A stretch of 7,704 nucleotides of DNA from JAZRUY01 sp045598845 (GCA_045598845.1 JAZRUY010000049.1:1-7704), one strand, 5' to 3'. Positions 1-6,626 are shown, numbered from the stretch's first letter. Translations and numbers: made by a program. The notes: generated by a model not told the origin, from the letters alone.

Positions 1-1
1 G

Positions 2-460
2 GAATTCATGAGCGTGAATACCCCGCGGCTGCAGTGCATCGCCGCTCCGTCAGGAACCGGTGCGACGCTGGATGATTTTGCGGTAACGGAAATGACCACC
101 CGCGGCTGCGCCGGCATAGTCGCGCTTGACGGTGACAAACCGTTGCGGCAGGCGGAGCAAATGCTGGCCTTTTATGCCACCAACGCTTACAACAGCAATA
201 TGCGTTTCGCCGATGAGGAATTGCGCGAACTTCTGGATATCGGAGATCCCGGAGCCTTGATTGAAACCGGCCGCCTGAATTTTACCGTGCGTAACGATCA
301 TGCGGAAGCATTGATGATGACTCCGCTGGATTTCAACGGCTCGGCGGTCGGATCGCCGGTTGCGCCGGTACAGGTTGAAGGCGATACCGCGTCGTTCGTC
401 ATCGACACCGCCGCCATGGAGCGGCCGGCGTTTGTTTTTGTCATAAGCCGGAAAAAATAA
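2..460 (+). CDS. C-terminal part of an unidentified protein, possibly a large glycoside hydrolase
   Basis: This reading frame is open from the left edge of the window and stops with TAA at 458-460, leaving about 152 residues. An ATG at 8 could be a start, but only seven bases precede it. The first residues (EFMSVNTPRLQ) read like an internal beta-strand, so I infer a gene truncated by the window. Visible segments are VNTPRLQ near the start, a central ALDGDKPLRQAEQML followed by FYATNAYNSNM, and a strand-rich end FVFVISRKK. From memory, VdTPRTQ followed by LDGkPL and a helix recurs in C-terminal beta-sandwich regions of large glycosidases of PVC bacteria; this is recognition by eye, not an alignment. 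No catalytic residues, signal peptide or membrane segment can be assigned to this fragment. The next gene begins 18 bases downstream, so it may share a transcript with the zinc-ribbon/rsmA genes. Function remains uncertain. Confidence 0.5.
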   Translation, partial: EFMSVNTPRLQCIAAPSGTGATLDDFAVTEMTTRGCAGIVALDGDKPLRQAEQMLAFYATNAYNSNMRFADEELRELLDIGDPGALIETGRLNFTVRNDHAEALMMTPLDFNGSAVGSPVAPVQVEGDTASFVIDTAAMERPAFVFVISRKK

Positions 461-467
461 AATTTAC

Positions 468-473
468 AGGTGG
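468..473 (+). promoter_or_regulatory. Ribosome binding site that fixes the zinc-ribbon protein start
   Basis: AGGTGG lies five bases before the ATG at 479. A longer reading from GTG at 470 would begin inside this motif and would add MEN before the conserved MPIF start of FmdB-type proteins. The ATG at 479 is therefore preferred. Confidence 0.7.
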
Positions 474-478
474 AAAAT

Positions 479-727
479 ATGCCGATCTTTGTCTATCGCT
501 GTTCCAAGTGCGGAAAACAGAGCGAATTGCTGGTGCCGCGTTTTGATTCGGTGCCGGTATGCCCCGGATGCGGCGGTACTGATATGGTCAAACAGCCGTC
601 CGCTTTTTCTGCGGGTTCCGGTAAAGTCAATGCCTGCGGCTGTTCCGGCTCCTGCTGCGGAAGCGCGGATTCATGTGTCGCCGGCGGCGGGTGCGGATGT
701 TCCTGCGGCTGCGGAGGAAGGCATTGA
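479..727 (+). CDS. FmdB-family zinc-ribbon protein with cysteine-rich tail
   Basis: This is a small protein of 82 residues. The N-terminus MPIFVYRCSKCG and the pairs C8-x2-C11 and C28-x2-C31 (CPGCGG) are the typical single zinc ribbon of the FmdB/Zn-ribbon_8 family. Family members usually begin MPxYxYxC and are often of unknown or regulatory function. Residues 33-52 are a linker. Residues 53-80 are a Cys/Gly/Ser tail with nine further cysteines, including CC, CGC and CSCGC patterns, giving 13 Cys in 82 residues. Tails of this sort occur in some family members, but this one is notably dense and could bind additional metal. The stop TGA overlaps the rsmA ATG by one base (TGATG), and the rsmA ribosome binding site lies within the last codons, so the two are likely translationally coupled. 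The start at 479 is chosen from its ribosome binding site and the family N-terminus. The zinc-ribbon call is firm; the biological role is not known. Confidence 0.85.
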   Translation: MPIFVYRCSKCGKQSELLVPRFDSVPVCPGCGGTDMVKQPSAFSAGSGKVNACGCSGSCCGSADSCVAGGGCGCSCGCGGRH

Positions 728-1563
728 TGAATGCCAGGCAGCTGACCGCCGCTTTGGAATCTATCGGGATGCATCCCGGCCGTTTGCTGGGGCAGAACTT
801 CCTGCTGGACGGCAATCTGCTCGATTTGATTATCCGGCTCGGCGCACCGCGTCCGGGCGAGAATATTCTGGAGGTGGGGCCTGGATTCGGGGCTTTGACA
901 TCGCGGCTGCTGGCGAGCGGGGCGCAAATATGGTCGGTCGAATTTGACCACCGGATTGCCGGTTACCTGCGTCAGCATTATACCGCGGAAAATTTTCATC
1001 TGGTGGAGGCGGATGCCTGCCGGGTGGATTACCGCAAACTTTTTGATGATGCCCCGTTCCGCTGCATAGCCAATCTGCCGTATTCTATCAGTTCCGTATT
1101 TATCGCCCGTATGCTCGGGCTGCCGAATCCGCCGGCGGCCATGCTTTTTATGCTGCAGCGTGAAACCGGTGGACGCCTGGTGGCGGCTCCGGGGTGCGGT
1201 GCTTACGGCGCTTTGAGCGTGCGCACCCAGTTGCTTTACCGGGTGAAAATCGAACGCATCGTGCCAGCCGATGTATTCTATCCACCGCCGGCGGTTGATT
1301 CCGCTCTCGTTTCTTTTGTCCGTATCGGCAGAAAAGATGCCGGTCCGGATATTTTCCGGCTATTACCCGGAGTGGTGAAAACTGTTTTCGCCCAGCGCCG
1401 TAAACAGATGGGGAAGGTGCTGAGCGCCAATTTCGGCGCGGAAAAAACCGCGGCGGCGTTGTCTGTCTGCGGATTGCCCCGCGAAATCAGACCTGAAAAA
1501 GTAAGTGTGGAACAGTTTATCGCCTTGACTGCCGCGTTATACGGATTGGAAGGTGAAATGTGA
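727..1563 (+). CDS. rsmA: 16S rRNA (adenine1518-N6/adenine1519-N6)-dimethyltransferase RsmA (KsgA)
   Basis: RsmA uses S-adenosylmethionine to dimethylate two adjacent adenines in the 3'-terminal hairpin of 16S rRNA, a late step and checkpoint in 30S subunit assembly in the cytoplasm. The 278-residue protein shows the family motifs in order: LLGQNFLLD (residues 20-28), the SAM-binding motif I EVGPGFG (49-55), the acidic VEFD (71-74), the catalytic NLPYSIS (116-122), MLQRE and GAYGALSV in the middle, and FYPPPAVDSALVSF followed by FAQRRKQ towards the C-terminus. Length matches the family (about 260-290). The ATG at 727 is chosen because GGAGGAAGG ends a few bases upstream and the protein then begins just before the conserved LGQNFL. 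A reading from 673 would add 18 Arg-rich residues that overlap the zinc-ribbon gene. The start overlaps the upstream stop by one base and the end overlaps the next gene by four, so it sits inside a coupled operon. No active-site anomaly is visible. Confidence 0.97.
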   Translation: MNARQLTAALESIGMHPGRLLGQNFLLDGNLLDLIIRLGAPRPGENILEVGPGFGALTSRLLASGAQIWSVEFDHRIAGYLRQHYTAENFHLVEADACRVDYRKLFDDAPFRCIANLPYSISSVFIARMLGLPNPPAAMLFMLQRETGGRLVAAPGCGAYGALSVRTQLLYRVKIERIVPADVFYPPPAVDSALVSFVRIGRKDAGPDIFRLLPGVVKTVFAQRRKQMGKVLSANFGAEKTAAALSVCGLPREIRPEKVSVEQFIALTAALYGLEGEM

Positions 1564-2306
1564 AAATATCGGTCATAACCGCGGTGCGCAACGGTGAGCG
1601 CGATATTGCCGCCACTGCGTCATCGGTATTGGAGCAACAGTTCGATGGGGAAATAGAATATATTGTCATCGACGGCGCCAGCACCGACGGAACCGTGGCG
1701 GCGCTTGAGCCTTACCGCAGCCGTATAGCGGTGCTGCTGAGCGAGCCGGACAGCGGTATTTACGATGCGATGAATAAGGGAATCTCCCGGGCGACAGGCG
1801 ATATTATAGGAATCCTAAACTGCGGTGATGAATATTTGCCCGGTGCGTTTTCCGAGGTTGCCGCGGCATTTTCCGGCAACTGCGGTGAAAAGGCGGTTTT
1901 TTTCGGCGATGTGATTTATTCCCGTCTCGGCAGGGTGGCGGGATACCGGCCGGAAAACCGTTACCGCGGCGCGTTCGCCCCCCATCCGTCCATGTTTGTG
2001 CCAAAAAGCGTGTATGATGAAATAGGCGCTTATGATTCAAGTTTCCGGCTTATGGGGGATTACGATTTCATGTACCGCGCGGTGAATGTTTCCGGGATAA
2101 AGGTGTTATACCGCCGGACTGATATCGCCAGGTACGCCGAAGGCGGGCTTTCCGATCGCAATATCTTCGCTTGTCTGCGGGAGGAATTGCGGGTCAAACT
2201 CAAATACGGTGCTCCGTTTTTGGATTCCGGATTGATTTTTGCCGCCAAGGTGATCAAGAATCTGCCGCGTATGTTTTATGCCGCCGTTAAATTTGCAAAA
2301 AGTTGA
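1560..2306 (+). CDS. Family 2 glycosyltransferase (GT-A fold, WcaE-like)
   Basis: This is probably an inverting sugar transferase that uses a nucleotide-sugar donor at the cytoplasmic face of the membrane, for a surface glycan or lipid-linked sugar; donor and acceptor cannot be read from sequence. The 248-residue protein begins with the nucleotide-binding strand KISVITAVRNGE (2-13), then IDGASTDGT (37-45) and SEPDSGIYDAMNKG (61-74). In place of the usual DD or DxD metal site it has LNCGDE (86-91), similar to the LNSGD form of the WcaE-like subgroup. HPSMF, MGDYDF and EGGLSD follow in the second half, as in that subgroup. No transmembrane helix is evident; the C-terminal stretch after about residue 215 has hydrophobic and Lys/Arg-rich character that might touch the membrane. 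The start is GTG at 1560, overlapping the rsmA stop by four bases (GTGA), with GGAAGG at 1548-1553 as ribosome binding site. The coupling to rsmA is clear, but a functional link is not. Confidence 0.9.
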   Translation: MKISVITAVRNGERDIAATASSVLEQQFDGEIEYIVIDGASTDGTVAALEPYRSRIAVLLSEPDSGIYDAMNKGISRATGDIIGILNCGDEYLPGAFSEVAAAFSGNCGEKAVFFGDVIYSRLGRVAGYRPENRYRGAFAPHPSMFVPKSVYDEIGAYDSSFRLMGDYDFMYRAVNVSGIKVLYRRTDIARYAEGGLSDRNIFACLREELRVKLKYGAPFLDSGLIFAAKVIKNLPRMFYAAVKFAKS

Positions 2307-2319
2307 ATCAGGCTGTACA

Positions 2320-2348
2320 TTACCGGGATAATTTGACTGGCATATAAT
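2320..2348 (+). promoter_or_regulatory. Candidate promoter for rplU-purC
   Basis: A perfect TATAAT at 2343-2348 lies 40 bases before the rplU ATG in the 82-base gap after the glycosyltransferase. Seventeen bases upstream of it, TTACCG (2320-2325) is only a weak -35 match. A better-looking TTGACT at 2333-2338 is too close to act as the -35 for this box. The gap holds no clear terminator, so read-through from the upstream operon is also possible. Support is the -10 box and its position only. Confidence 0.45.
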
Positions 2349-2388
2349 TAACGCTTTTTCAACATCATCAAATAGTGAGGAGAAAATT

Positions 2389-2703
2389 ATGTACGCGATC
2401 ATCAAAACCGGCGGCAAGCAGCTGAAAGTTACCACCGGAGACATTGTCGAAGTAGAAAGAATCAATGCCGCGGTCGGTGATGCGGTAAACTTCGATCAGG
2501 TTCTGGCCGTCGGTGAGCCCGGAGGCAAACTCAATGTCGGAACTCCGGTTATCGAGGGCGCTGTCGTCGAGGGCAAGGTTACCGATCAGTTCCGCGGCAG
2601 CAAGATCGTGGTGTTCAAAATGAAACGCCGCAAGGGGTACCGCCGCACCTACGGTCACCGTCAGGAACTCACCAGAGTGGAAATCGGTGAAATCAAGGCG
2701 TGA
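2389..2703 (+). CDS. rplU: 50S ribosomal protein L21
   Basis: L21 binds 23S rRNA in the large ribosomal subunit. The 104-residue product matches the family's usual length and pattern throughout: MYAIIKTGGKQLKV at the N-terminus, GDIVEVERI at about 17-25, a central VGTPVIEGAVVEGKV segment, and the C-terminal basic FKMKRRKGYRRTYGHRQ followed by RVEIGEI. The start is well fixed by GAGGAG at 2377-2382, six bases before the ATG. A TATAAT box upstream suggests its own promoter. In most bacteria rplU is followed at once by rpmA (L27). Here purC follows after six bases and no L27 gene is present anywhere in this window. The gene itself looks intact and normal. Confidence 0.98.
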   Translation: MYAIIKTGGKQLKVTTGDIVEVERINAAVGDAVNFDQVLAVGEPGGKLNVGTPVIEGAVVEGKVTDQFRGSKIVVFKMKRRKGYRRTYGHRQELTRVEIGEIKA

Positions 2704-2709
2704 TCCGCC

Positions 2710-3606
2710 ATGATTTACGATAGCAAAAAAGCGTTGCTGCAGGTTGAGTTGCCGGGTGTTCCGCTGCTCAGCCGCGGCAAGGTGCGCGATGTTTTTGATT
2801 TAGGCGACGCGCTGCTGTTTGTCGCTACCGACAGAATCAGCGCGTTCGATGTCATCCTCCCTTGCGGTATTCCGCGCAAGGGTGAGGTGCTTACACAGAT
2901 ATCTTTGTTCTGGTTGGAGAAATTCGATTTTATTCCCAACCATTTGATCACCGCCGATATTTCCGACCGGCCGGAGTTGCGTCCTTACGCCGCCGATCTG
3001 CAGGGCAGGTCGATGATTGTGCGCAAGGCGGAGATGCTGCCGGTCGAGTGCATTGTCCGCGGATATCTGGTCGGCAGCGGCTGGAAGGATTACTGCGCCT
3101 GCGGCAGAGTTTCCGGTATTCAGCTGCGTTCCGGGTATCAGCAGGCGTCCCGTCTGGATGAGCCGTTGTTCACCCCTTCCACCAAGGCGGAACAGGGATT
3201 GCATGACGAAGCGATCAGTTTTGACGGAGTCGTCAAACTGCTCGGAGACAAACGGGCCGCGGAGATCCGCGATGCTTCTGTCCGCCTGTACACTTCGGCG
3301 AGGGATTATGCCGCTCAGCGCGGAATTATCGTTGCCGACACCAAATTCGAATTCGGCATTGTGGACGGCAGACTCACCCTTGCCGACGAGGTGCTTACTC
3401 CCGATTCCAGCCGTTTCTGGCCGGCGGAAAGTTATCGGACCGGCACCAGCCCGGTAAGTCTGGACAAGCAGTTTGTCCGCGATTATCTGGAGACTCTGGA
3501 CTGGAATAAAACCGCTCCGGGGCCGCAGTTGCCGGATGAGGTTATAGACAAAACCGCGGCTAAATACCAGGAAGCCTACCGGATGCTTTCCGGTAAATCA
3601 TTGTAA
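2710..3606 (+). CDS. purC: Phosphoribosylaminoimidazole-succinocarboxamide synthase (SAICAR synthetase)
   Basis: PurC joins CAIR and aspartate using ATP to form SAICAR, a late step of de novo purine synthesis towards IMP, in the cytoplasm. The 298-residue protein is of the long, ADE1-like type rather than the ~240-residue E. coli type. It shows the N-terminal SRGKVRDVFDLGD with VATDRISAFDVILP (roughly 21-51), signature 1 as PVECIVRGYLVGSG (111-124), the FTPSTKAEQGLHDE segment (154-167), and signature 2 IVADTKFEFG (207-216), followed by DEVLTPDSSRFWP. The ATG at 2710 lies six bases after the rplU stop. Only a weak AAGG (2695-2698) precedes it, so translation may depend on ribosomes finishing rplU. 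The strong terminator beginning 21 bases after the stop makes this the last gene of the block. No key residue appears to be missing. Confidence 0.97.
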   Translation: MIYDSKKALLQVELPGVPLLSRGKVRDVFDLGDALLFVATDRISAFDVILPCGIPRKGEVLTQISLFWLEKFDFIPNHLITADISDRPELRPYAADLQGRSMIVRKAEMLPVECIVRGYLVGSGWKDYCACGRVSGIQLRSGYQQASRLDEPLFTPSTKAEQGLHDEAISFDGVVKLLGDKRAAEIRDASVRLYTSARDYAAQRGIIVADTKFEFGIVDGRLTLADEVLTPDSSRFWPAESYRTGTSPVSLDKQFVRDYLETLDWNKTAPGPQLPDEVIDKTAAKYQEAYRMLSGKSL

Positions 3607-3626
3607 GCAGCAAGATTAGTTAAAAG

Positions 3627-3660
3627 AAAACTGCAAGCGCAGCCGCGTTTGCAGTTTTTT
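3627..3660 (+). terminator. Rho-independent terminator after purC
   Basis: The left arm AAAACTGCAAGCGC (3627-3640) pairs with GCGTTTGCAGTTTT (3645-3658) across an AGCC loop, giving a 14-base-pair stem with one G-U pair, and the T-run continues to 3660. It ends the plus-strand block. Because the left arm starts with an A-rich stretch (from 3622, AAAAGAAAA), the minus strand reads hairpin then TTTTCTTTT. The same structure could therefore stop transcription arriving from the minus-strand EF-G-like gene, which ends at 3691. Confidence 0.9.
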
Positions 3661-3690
3661 CAATGCCGATCTCAAGTCGGGGAAGGTATA

Positions 3691-5697
3691 TCAGGCGTTG
3701 CCTTCCGCTGCCTGATGTTTGGCGATTATTTCCTCCGCCACATTCGGCGGCACCTGTTCATAGCGCAGGAAACGGATTGAGAATGAGCCGCGTCCTTGAG
3801 TCATGCTGCGCAGTTCAGTGGCGTATTTTCTCATTTCCGCCATCGGAACTTCCGCGGAAATTACGCTTAACCCTTCATCCATTCCCATCCCGAGAATGCG
3901 TCCGCGCTTGTGATTCAGATCTCCGGTCAGATCTCCGGTGTAGCTGTCCGGTGCCGTCACATCGACTCTGACTATCGGCTCCAGCAGAACCGGTTTCGCT
4001 TTGCCCATGGCATCTTTGAAAGCCATTCTTCCGGCGATTTTGAAAGCGGTTTCATTGGAATCCACCGGATGGTATTTGCCGTCATACACCGAAATTTTGA
4101 TCCGCTCGACCTGACATCCAGCCAGCGGGCCGCAACTCATAGTTTCCGATATCCCCTTTTCCACAGCCGGAATGAAATTTTTGGGAATTGCGCCGCCGAC
4201 TACATCATTGGCAAATTCAAAGCCGGATTCGTTCGGCATTATTTTCAAATAAACCTCGGCGAATTGGCCGGCTCCGCCTGTCTGCTTCTTGTGGCGGTAA
4301 TGACCTTCGCCCGTGGCGGTGATGGTTTCTCTGTATGCCACCTTCGGGATGGTGAATACGGCTTCCGTCTTGAATTGTTCCTTCAATCTTTTGGCGATGA
4401 TGGACAGATGCTGGTCGCCCATTCCCCAAAGCAGGAATTCGCGGGTTTCTTCATTGTGTTCCAGACGGACGGTCGGATCGCACTCGCTTATCTTGTTCAG
4501 ACTTTGGGCTATTTTATCGTCATCTCCCGGCTTGGCCGCCGTTACGGCATAAGCCATTACCGCGCCGGGATATTCCGTCGGAGGCAGCGGAACCGCCATC
4601 GTATCTGTTGAGACAGTGTCTCCGATATGCGTGTCTTTCAGTTTGGCTACCGCGAAAATTGCCCCCGGACCGGCCTCTTTTACCGGAACCTGATTTTTGC
4701 CGTTCATGAAAATCAGATTTCCGAAATGCTCTTTGTGCCCGCGGCTTACATTGGCGTAATCCGTGTCGCTTTTGAAGCATCCCGATACCGTGCGTATGAA
4801 TGCAAGTTGTCCGCTGAACGGATCATTGAGGCTTTTGAATACGATTCCGGTTGCCGGTGCGGAATCGGATATGTCCCTTTTCGCCCCGTCCACAGTTACA
4901 TATTCCAAAGGTGTCGGGAACAGGTCCACTACCGCATCCATCAATTCCTTTATCCCGATGTCTTTGGTGGTGCTGGCGGCAAAAACCGGAATGGTGCGGC
5001 AGCTGTGAACGGTTTTTATCAGGCCTTTCCGAATTTCCTCCTCGCTCATCTCTTCTCCGTTGAGATAGCGTTCCATCAGGGTATCATCAGTTTCAGCAAT
5101 CGCATCCAGCCACAAGGTGCGGCATTCCGCAACCTGCGCCGCGATTTCAGACGGGATGTCCTTGTCAAAAAGCACATTTACCACTCCGGTGAACCCGGAT
5201 TCTTTTCCTACTGGCCAATACAAGGGAATGACAACATTCCTCCCGTGGTTTTTACGCATCTGCTCCAGCGTGGCGGTGAAATCAGCCCGGTCCCGATCCA
5301 GACGGTTTATCAGTCCGAAACGGGGGATGTCCCGTTTTCTGGCTATGCGCCATGCCCGTGCGGTGCCGACCTGGGGACCGTCCACAGCATCCAGAACAAC
5401 CAACGCGGCATCGGCCTGGCGTATTGAGCCGATGAATTCGCCGACGAATTCCCCGTATCCCGGAGTGTCGATGAAAAACAGGTTGCAGTCTTTCCATTTG
5501 CAGTTCAAGGCGGATGCATATATGCTGGATTGCCTTTCCTGCTCTTCGGCCATGAAATCGGAAACGGTGTTTCTGCTTTCAATGTTTCCGGTTCTGGCCA
5601 GGATTCCCCCCTTTTTCAGCATCAGTTCAGCCAGAGTGGTTTTCCCGCATCCGGCATGACCGGCGATGACGAAATTTCTGCAGTCAAGAGCCTTCAT
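3691..5697 (-). CDS. EF-G-like translational GTPase (second elongation factor G, FusA2 type)
   Basis: The 668-residue protein has the complete EF-G domain layout: a GTPase domain to about residue 270, a beta-barrel domain II beginning near ATGIVFKSLNDPF, domain III with LNKISECDPTVR and LLWGMGDQHLSII, domain IV with KKQTGGAGQFAEVYLK and GKYHPVDSNETAFK, and domain V with LLEPIVRVDV and GDLNHKRGRILGM. It is shorter than canonical EF-G (~700) and its GTPase motifs are altered. G1 is GHAGCGKT (13-20), G3 is DTPGY (77-81) with Tyr where canonical EF-G has the catalytic His, and G4 is NRLD (131-134) instead of NKxD. The switch I region is ERQSSIYAS rather than RGITI. DTPGY is characteristic of the FusA2/EF-G-like group, whose cellular role is unclear. 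It is therefore probably a paralogue or accessory factor, not the housekeeping EF-G. The start is supported by AAAGGAA upstream. It lies alone after a 145-base gap downstream of trmO. Confidence 0.9.
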   Translation of the reverse strand: MKALDCRNFVIAGHAGCGKTTLAELMLKKGGILARTGNIESRNTVSDFMAEEQERQSSIYASALNCKWKDCNLFFIDTPGYGEFVGEFIGSIRQADAALVVLDAVDGPQVGTARAWRIARKRDIPRFGLINRLDRDRADFTATLEQMRKNHGRNVVIPLYWPVGKESGFTGVVNVLFDKDIPSEIAAQVAECRTLWLDAIAETDDTLMERYLNGEEMSEEEIRKGLIKTVHSCRTIPVFAASTTKDIGIKELMDAVVDLFPTPLEYVTVDGAKRDISDSAPATGIVFKSLNDPFSGQLAFIRTVSGCFKSDTDYANVSRGHKEHFGNLIFMNGKNQVPVKEAGPGAIFAVAKLKDTHIGDTVSTDTMAVPLPPTEYPGAVMAYAVTAAKPGDDDKIAQSLNKISECDPTVRLEHNEETREFLLWGMGDQHLSIIAKRLKEQFKTEAVFTIPKVAYRETITATGEGHYRHKKQTGGAGQFAEVYLKIMPNESGFEFANDVVGGAIPKNFIPAVEKGISETMSCGPLAGCQVERIKISVYDGKYHPVDSNETAFKIAGRMAFKDAMGKAKPVLLEPIVRVDVTAPDSYTGDLTGDLNHKRGRILGMGMDEGLSVISAEVPMAEMRKYATELRSMTQGRGSFSIRFLRYEQVPPNVAEEIIAKHQAAEGNA
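3916..3939. repeat. Perfect 12-base tandem duplication inside the EF-G-like gene
   Basis: CAGATCTCCGGT occurs twice in direct succession and encodes TGDLTGDL in domain V on the minus strand. Canonical EF-G has the same-length TGDVIGDL here, so this is a normal motif whose two halves have become identical, not an inserted repeat unit. Confidence 0.85.
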
Positions 5698-5704
5698 AAA
5701 TCAG

Positions 5705-5711
5705 TTCCTTT
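5705..5711 (-). promoter_or_regulatory. Ribosome binding site of the EF-G-like gene
   Basis: On the minus strand AAAGGAA stands seven bases before the ATG at 5697-5695. This confirms the start just ahead of the P-loop. No confident promoter is visible in the 145-base gap 5698-5842; TACAAT on the minus strand in this gap lacks a -35 partner. Confidence 0.7.
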
Positions 5712-5842
5712 CGGTTTGTGATTATGAACATTGTAGAGTCGCAACCTTGTACCCTACCGTTTAAAATCCCCTGAACGTCAGCATTTTCAATGGATATAAT
5801 ACGCCATATACGGCTGATATGCAAACAAATACGGCGGAACCG

Positions 5843-6622
5843 CTATTGTGGAAAACATAACTTGAATGTCCGGTGGATTTCCTTGTCTCCGTAGATGTCA
5901 TCGTTCATATCCGCCAGATCCGCCTCCGAGTATCCGCTGAATATGCGTATGATCTCCACCGATTCTCCGGCATCTTTCCATTGAATGCGCCAAGTCCGGA
6001 ATGCCAGCACCGCCGTGCCGTCGTTGCCGTAGGACAGCCGCTGACGTTTCCGGTCGGGAATCCGGCTGCCGAGTTGCGTGCGGATTACCAGTTTTAGGTC
6101 AGGACCGCCGTTATTTTTGATGAAATCAATATCATCCTGCGCTTTCGCGCTGAAAATAACTTTCCGGACCGCGCCCTTTCCGGTCTGCAGCCACCCGGTA
6201 CGCGCATCCGGAAAAGAATCCGCCATGGGAATATAGGGTTTTATATCCAGAACCGGAGTGCCGTCGAGTAAATCAAATTCTGATATGTGCAAATCCAGCC
6301 GGTCGATGCGTTCCAGTTTTACCGCGCTGATGCCGATCGGATTGGGCCGGTGGGGAGACCGGGTTGCCAGCACTCCGCGTTTTATACCGCTTCCGGCCGG
6401 AGGCATGACTTTCGGCCTGAATGATTTTACCCTGTCGAATACGAAAATCAGCCAGATCCTGTCAAAACCGGCTAAATCTTCCAGCGACTGTTCCAGATTA
6501 CATCCCGGATTGAGCCGCAGTATGCCGTGATTTTCCGCCAGCACTCCCTGCCGCGGAGCCTCCTGCGGATATTTCCCGCCGCCGCAAATGACGGTGCCGA
6601 CAGGTGAAAATTTAAATTCCAT
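5843..6622 (-). CDS. trmO: tRNA (N6-threonylcarbamoyladenosine37-N6)-methyltransferase TrmO
   Basis: TrmO (YaeB/TsaA family, formerly UPF0066) methylates the t6A modification at position 37 of certain threonine tRNAs, using S-adenosylmethionine, and so tunes decoding. The 259-residue protein shows the family features in order: EFKFSPVGTV at the N-terminus, PRQG (23-26), LAGFDRIWLIFVFDR (50-64), FRPKVMPP (68-75), the signature ATRSPHRPNPIG (86-97), and LLDGTPVLDIKPYIPMADS (about 118-136). A C-terminal domain of about 100 residues follows, as in E. coli TrmO (235 residues). The ATG at 6622 matches the usual family N-terminus, yet no clear ribosome binding site precedes it; the upstream bases are ACCGCCTG. 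Ribosomes may arrive from the flotillin gene, which ends 38 bases upstream, or initiation may be weak. The catalytic core looks intact. The C-terminal domain is more divergent than the core. Confidence 0.95.
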   Translation of the reverse strand: MEFKFSPVGTVICGGGKYPQEAPRQGVLAENHGILRLNPGCNLEQSLEDLAGFDRIWLIFVFDRVKSFRPKVMPPAGSGIKRGVLATRSPHRPNPIGISAVKLERIDRLDLHISEFDLLDGTPVLDIKPYIPMADSFPDARTGWLQTGKGAVRKVIFSAKAQDDIDFIKNNGGPDLKLVIRTQLGSRIPDRKRQRLSYGNDGTAVLAFRTWRIQWKDAGESVEIIRIFSGYSEADLADMNDDIYGDKEIHRTFKLCFPQ

Positions 6623-6626
6623 CAGG

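Noticed and set aside
2..7. EcoRI recognition sequence at the extreme left edge
   Set aside because: It could mark a clone boundary, but a six-base site is expected by chance and the coding frame runs through it.
493..999. Minus-strand frame of 168 codons across the zinc-ribbon gene and the start of rsmA
   Set aside because: Composition is Pro/Gln-rich, as expected for the reverse of Cys/Gly-rich coding, and it opposes two firm genes.
3017..3457. Plus-strand frame of 146 codons within purC
   Set aside because: It is a shifted frame inside a gene with both SAICAR synthetase signatures intact.
3910..4611. Plus-strand open frame of 233 codons opposite the EF-G-like gene
   Set aside because: Same reason: antisense to conserved domains II-V, with no ribosome binding site or family features.
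4627..5427. Long plus-strand open frame of 266 codons opposite the EF-G-like gene
   Set aside because: It lies wholly antisense to a well-supported GTPase, has no recognisable domain, and its residues follow the reverse complement of conserved motifs. It is a by-product of codon bias.
5795..5800. Perfect TATAAT on the plus strand
   Set aside because: It lies between two minus-strand genes with no plus-strand gene downstream and no convincing -35; the region is simply AT-rich.
5804..5821. Near-palindrome CCATATACGG and the CATAT/ATATG arms in the gap between trmO and the EF-G-like gene
   Set aside because: The arms are short, carry no T-run and occur once, so neither a terminator nor an operator can be supported.
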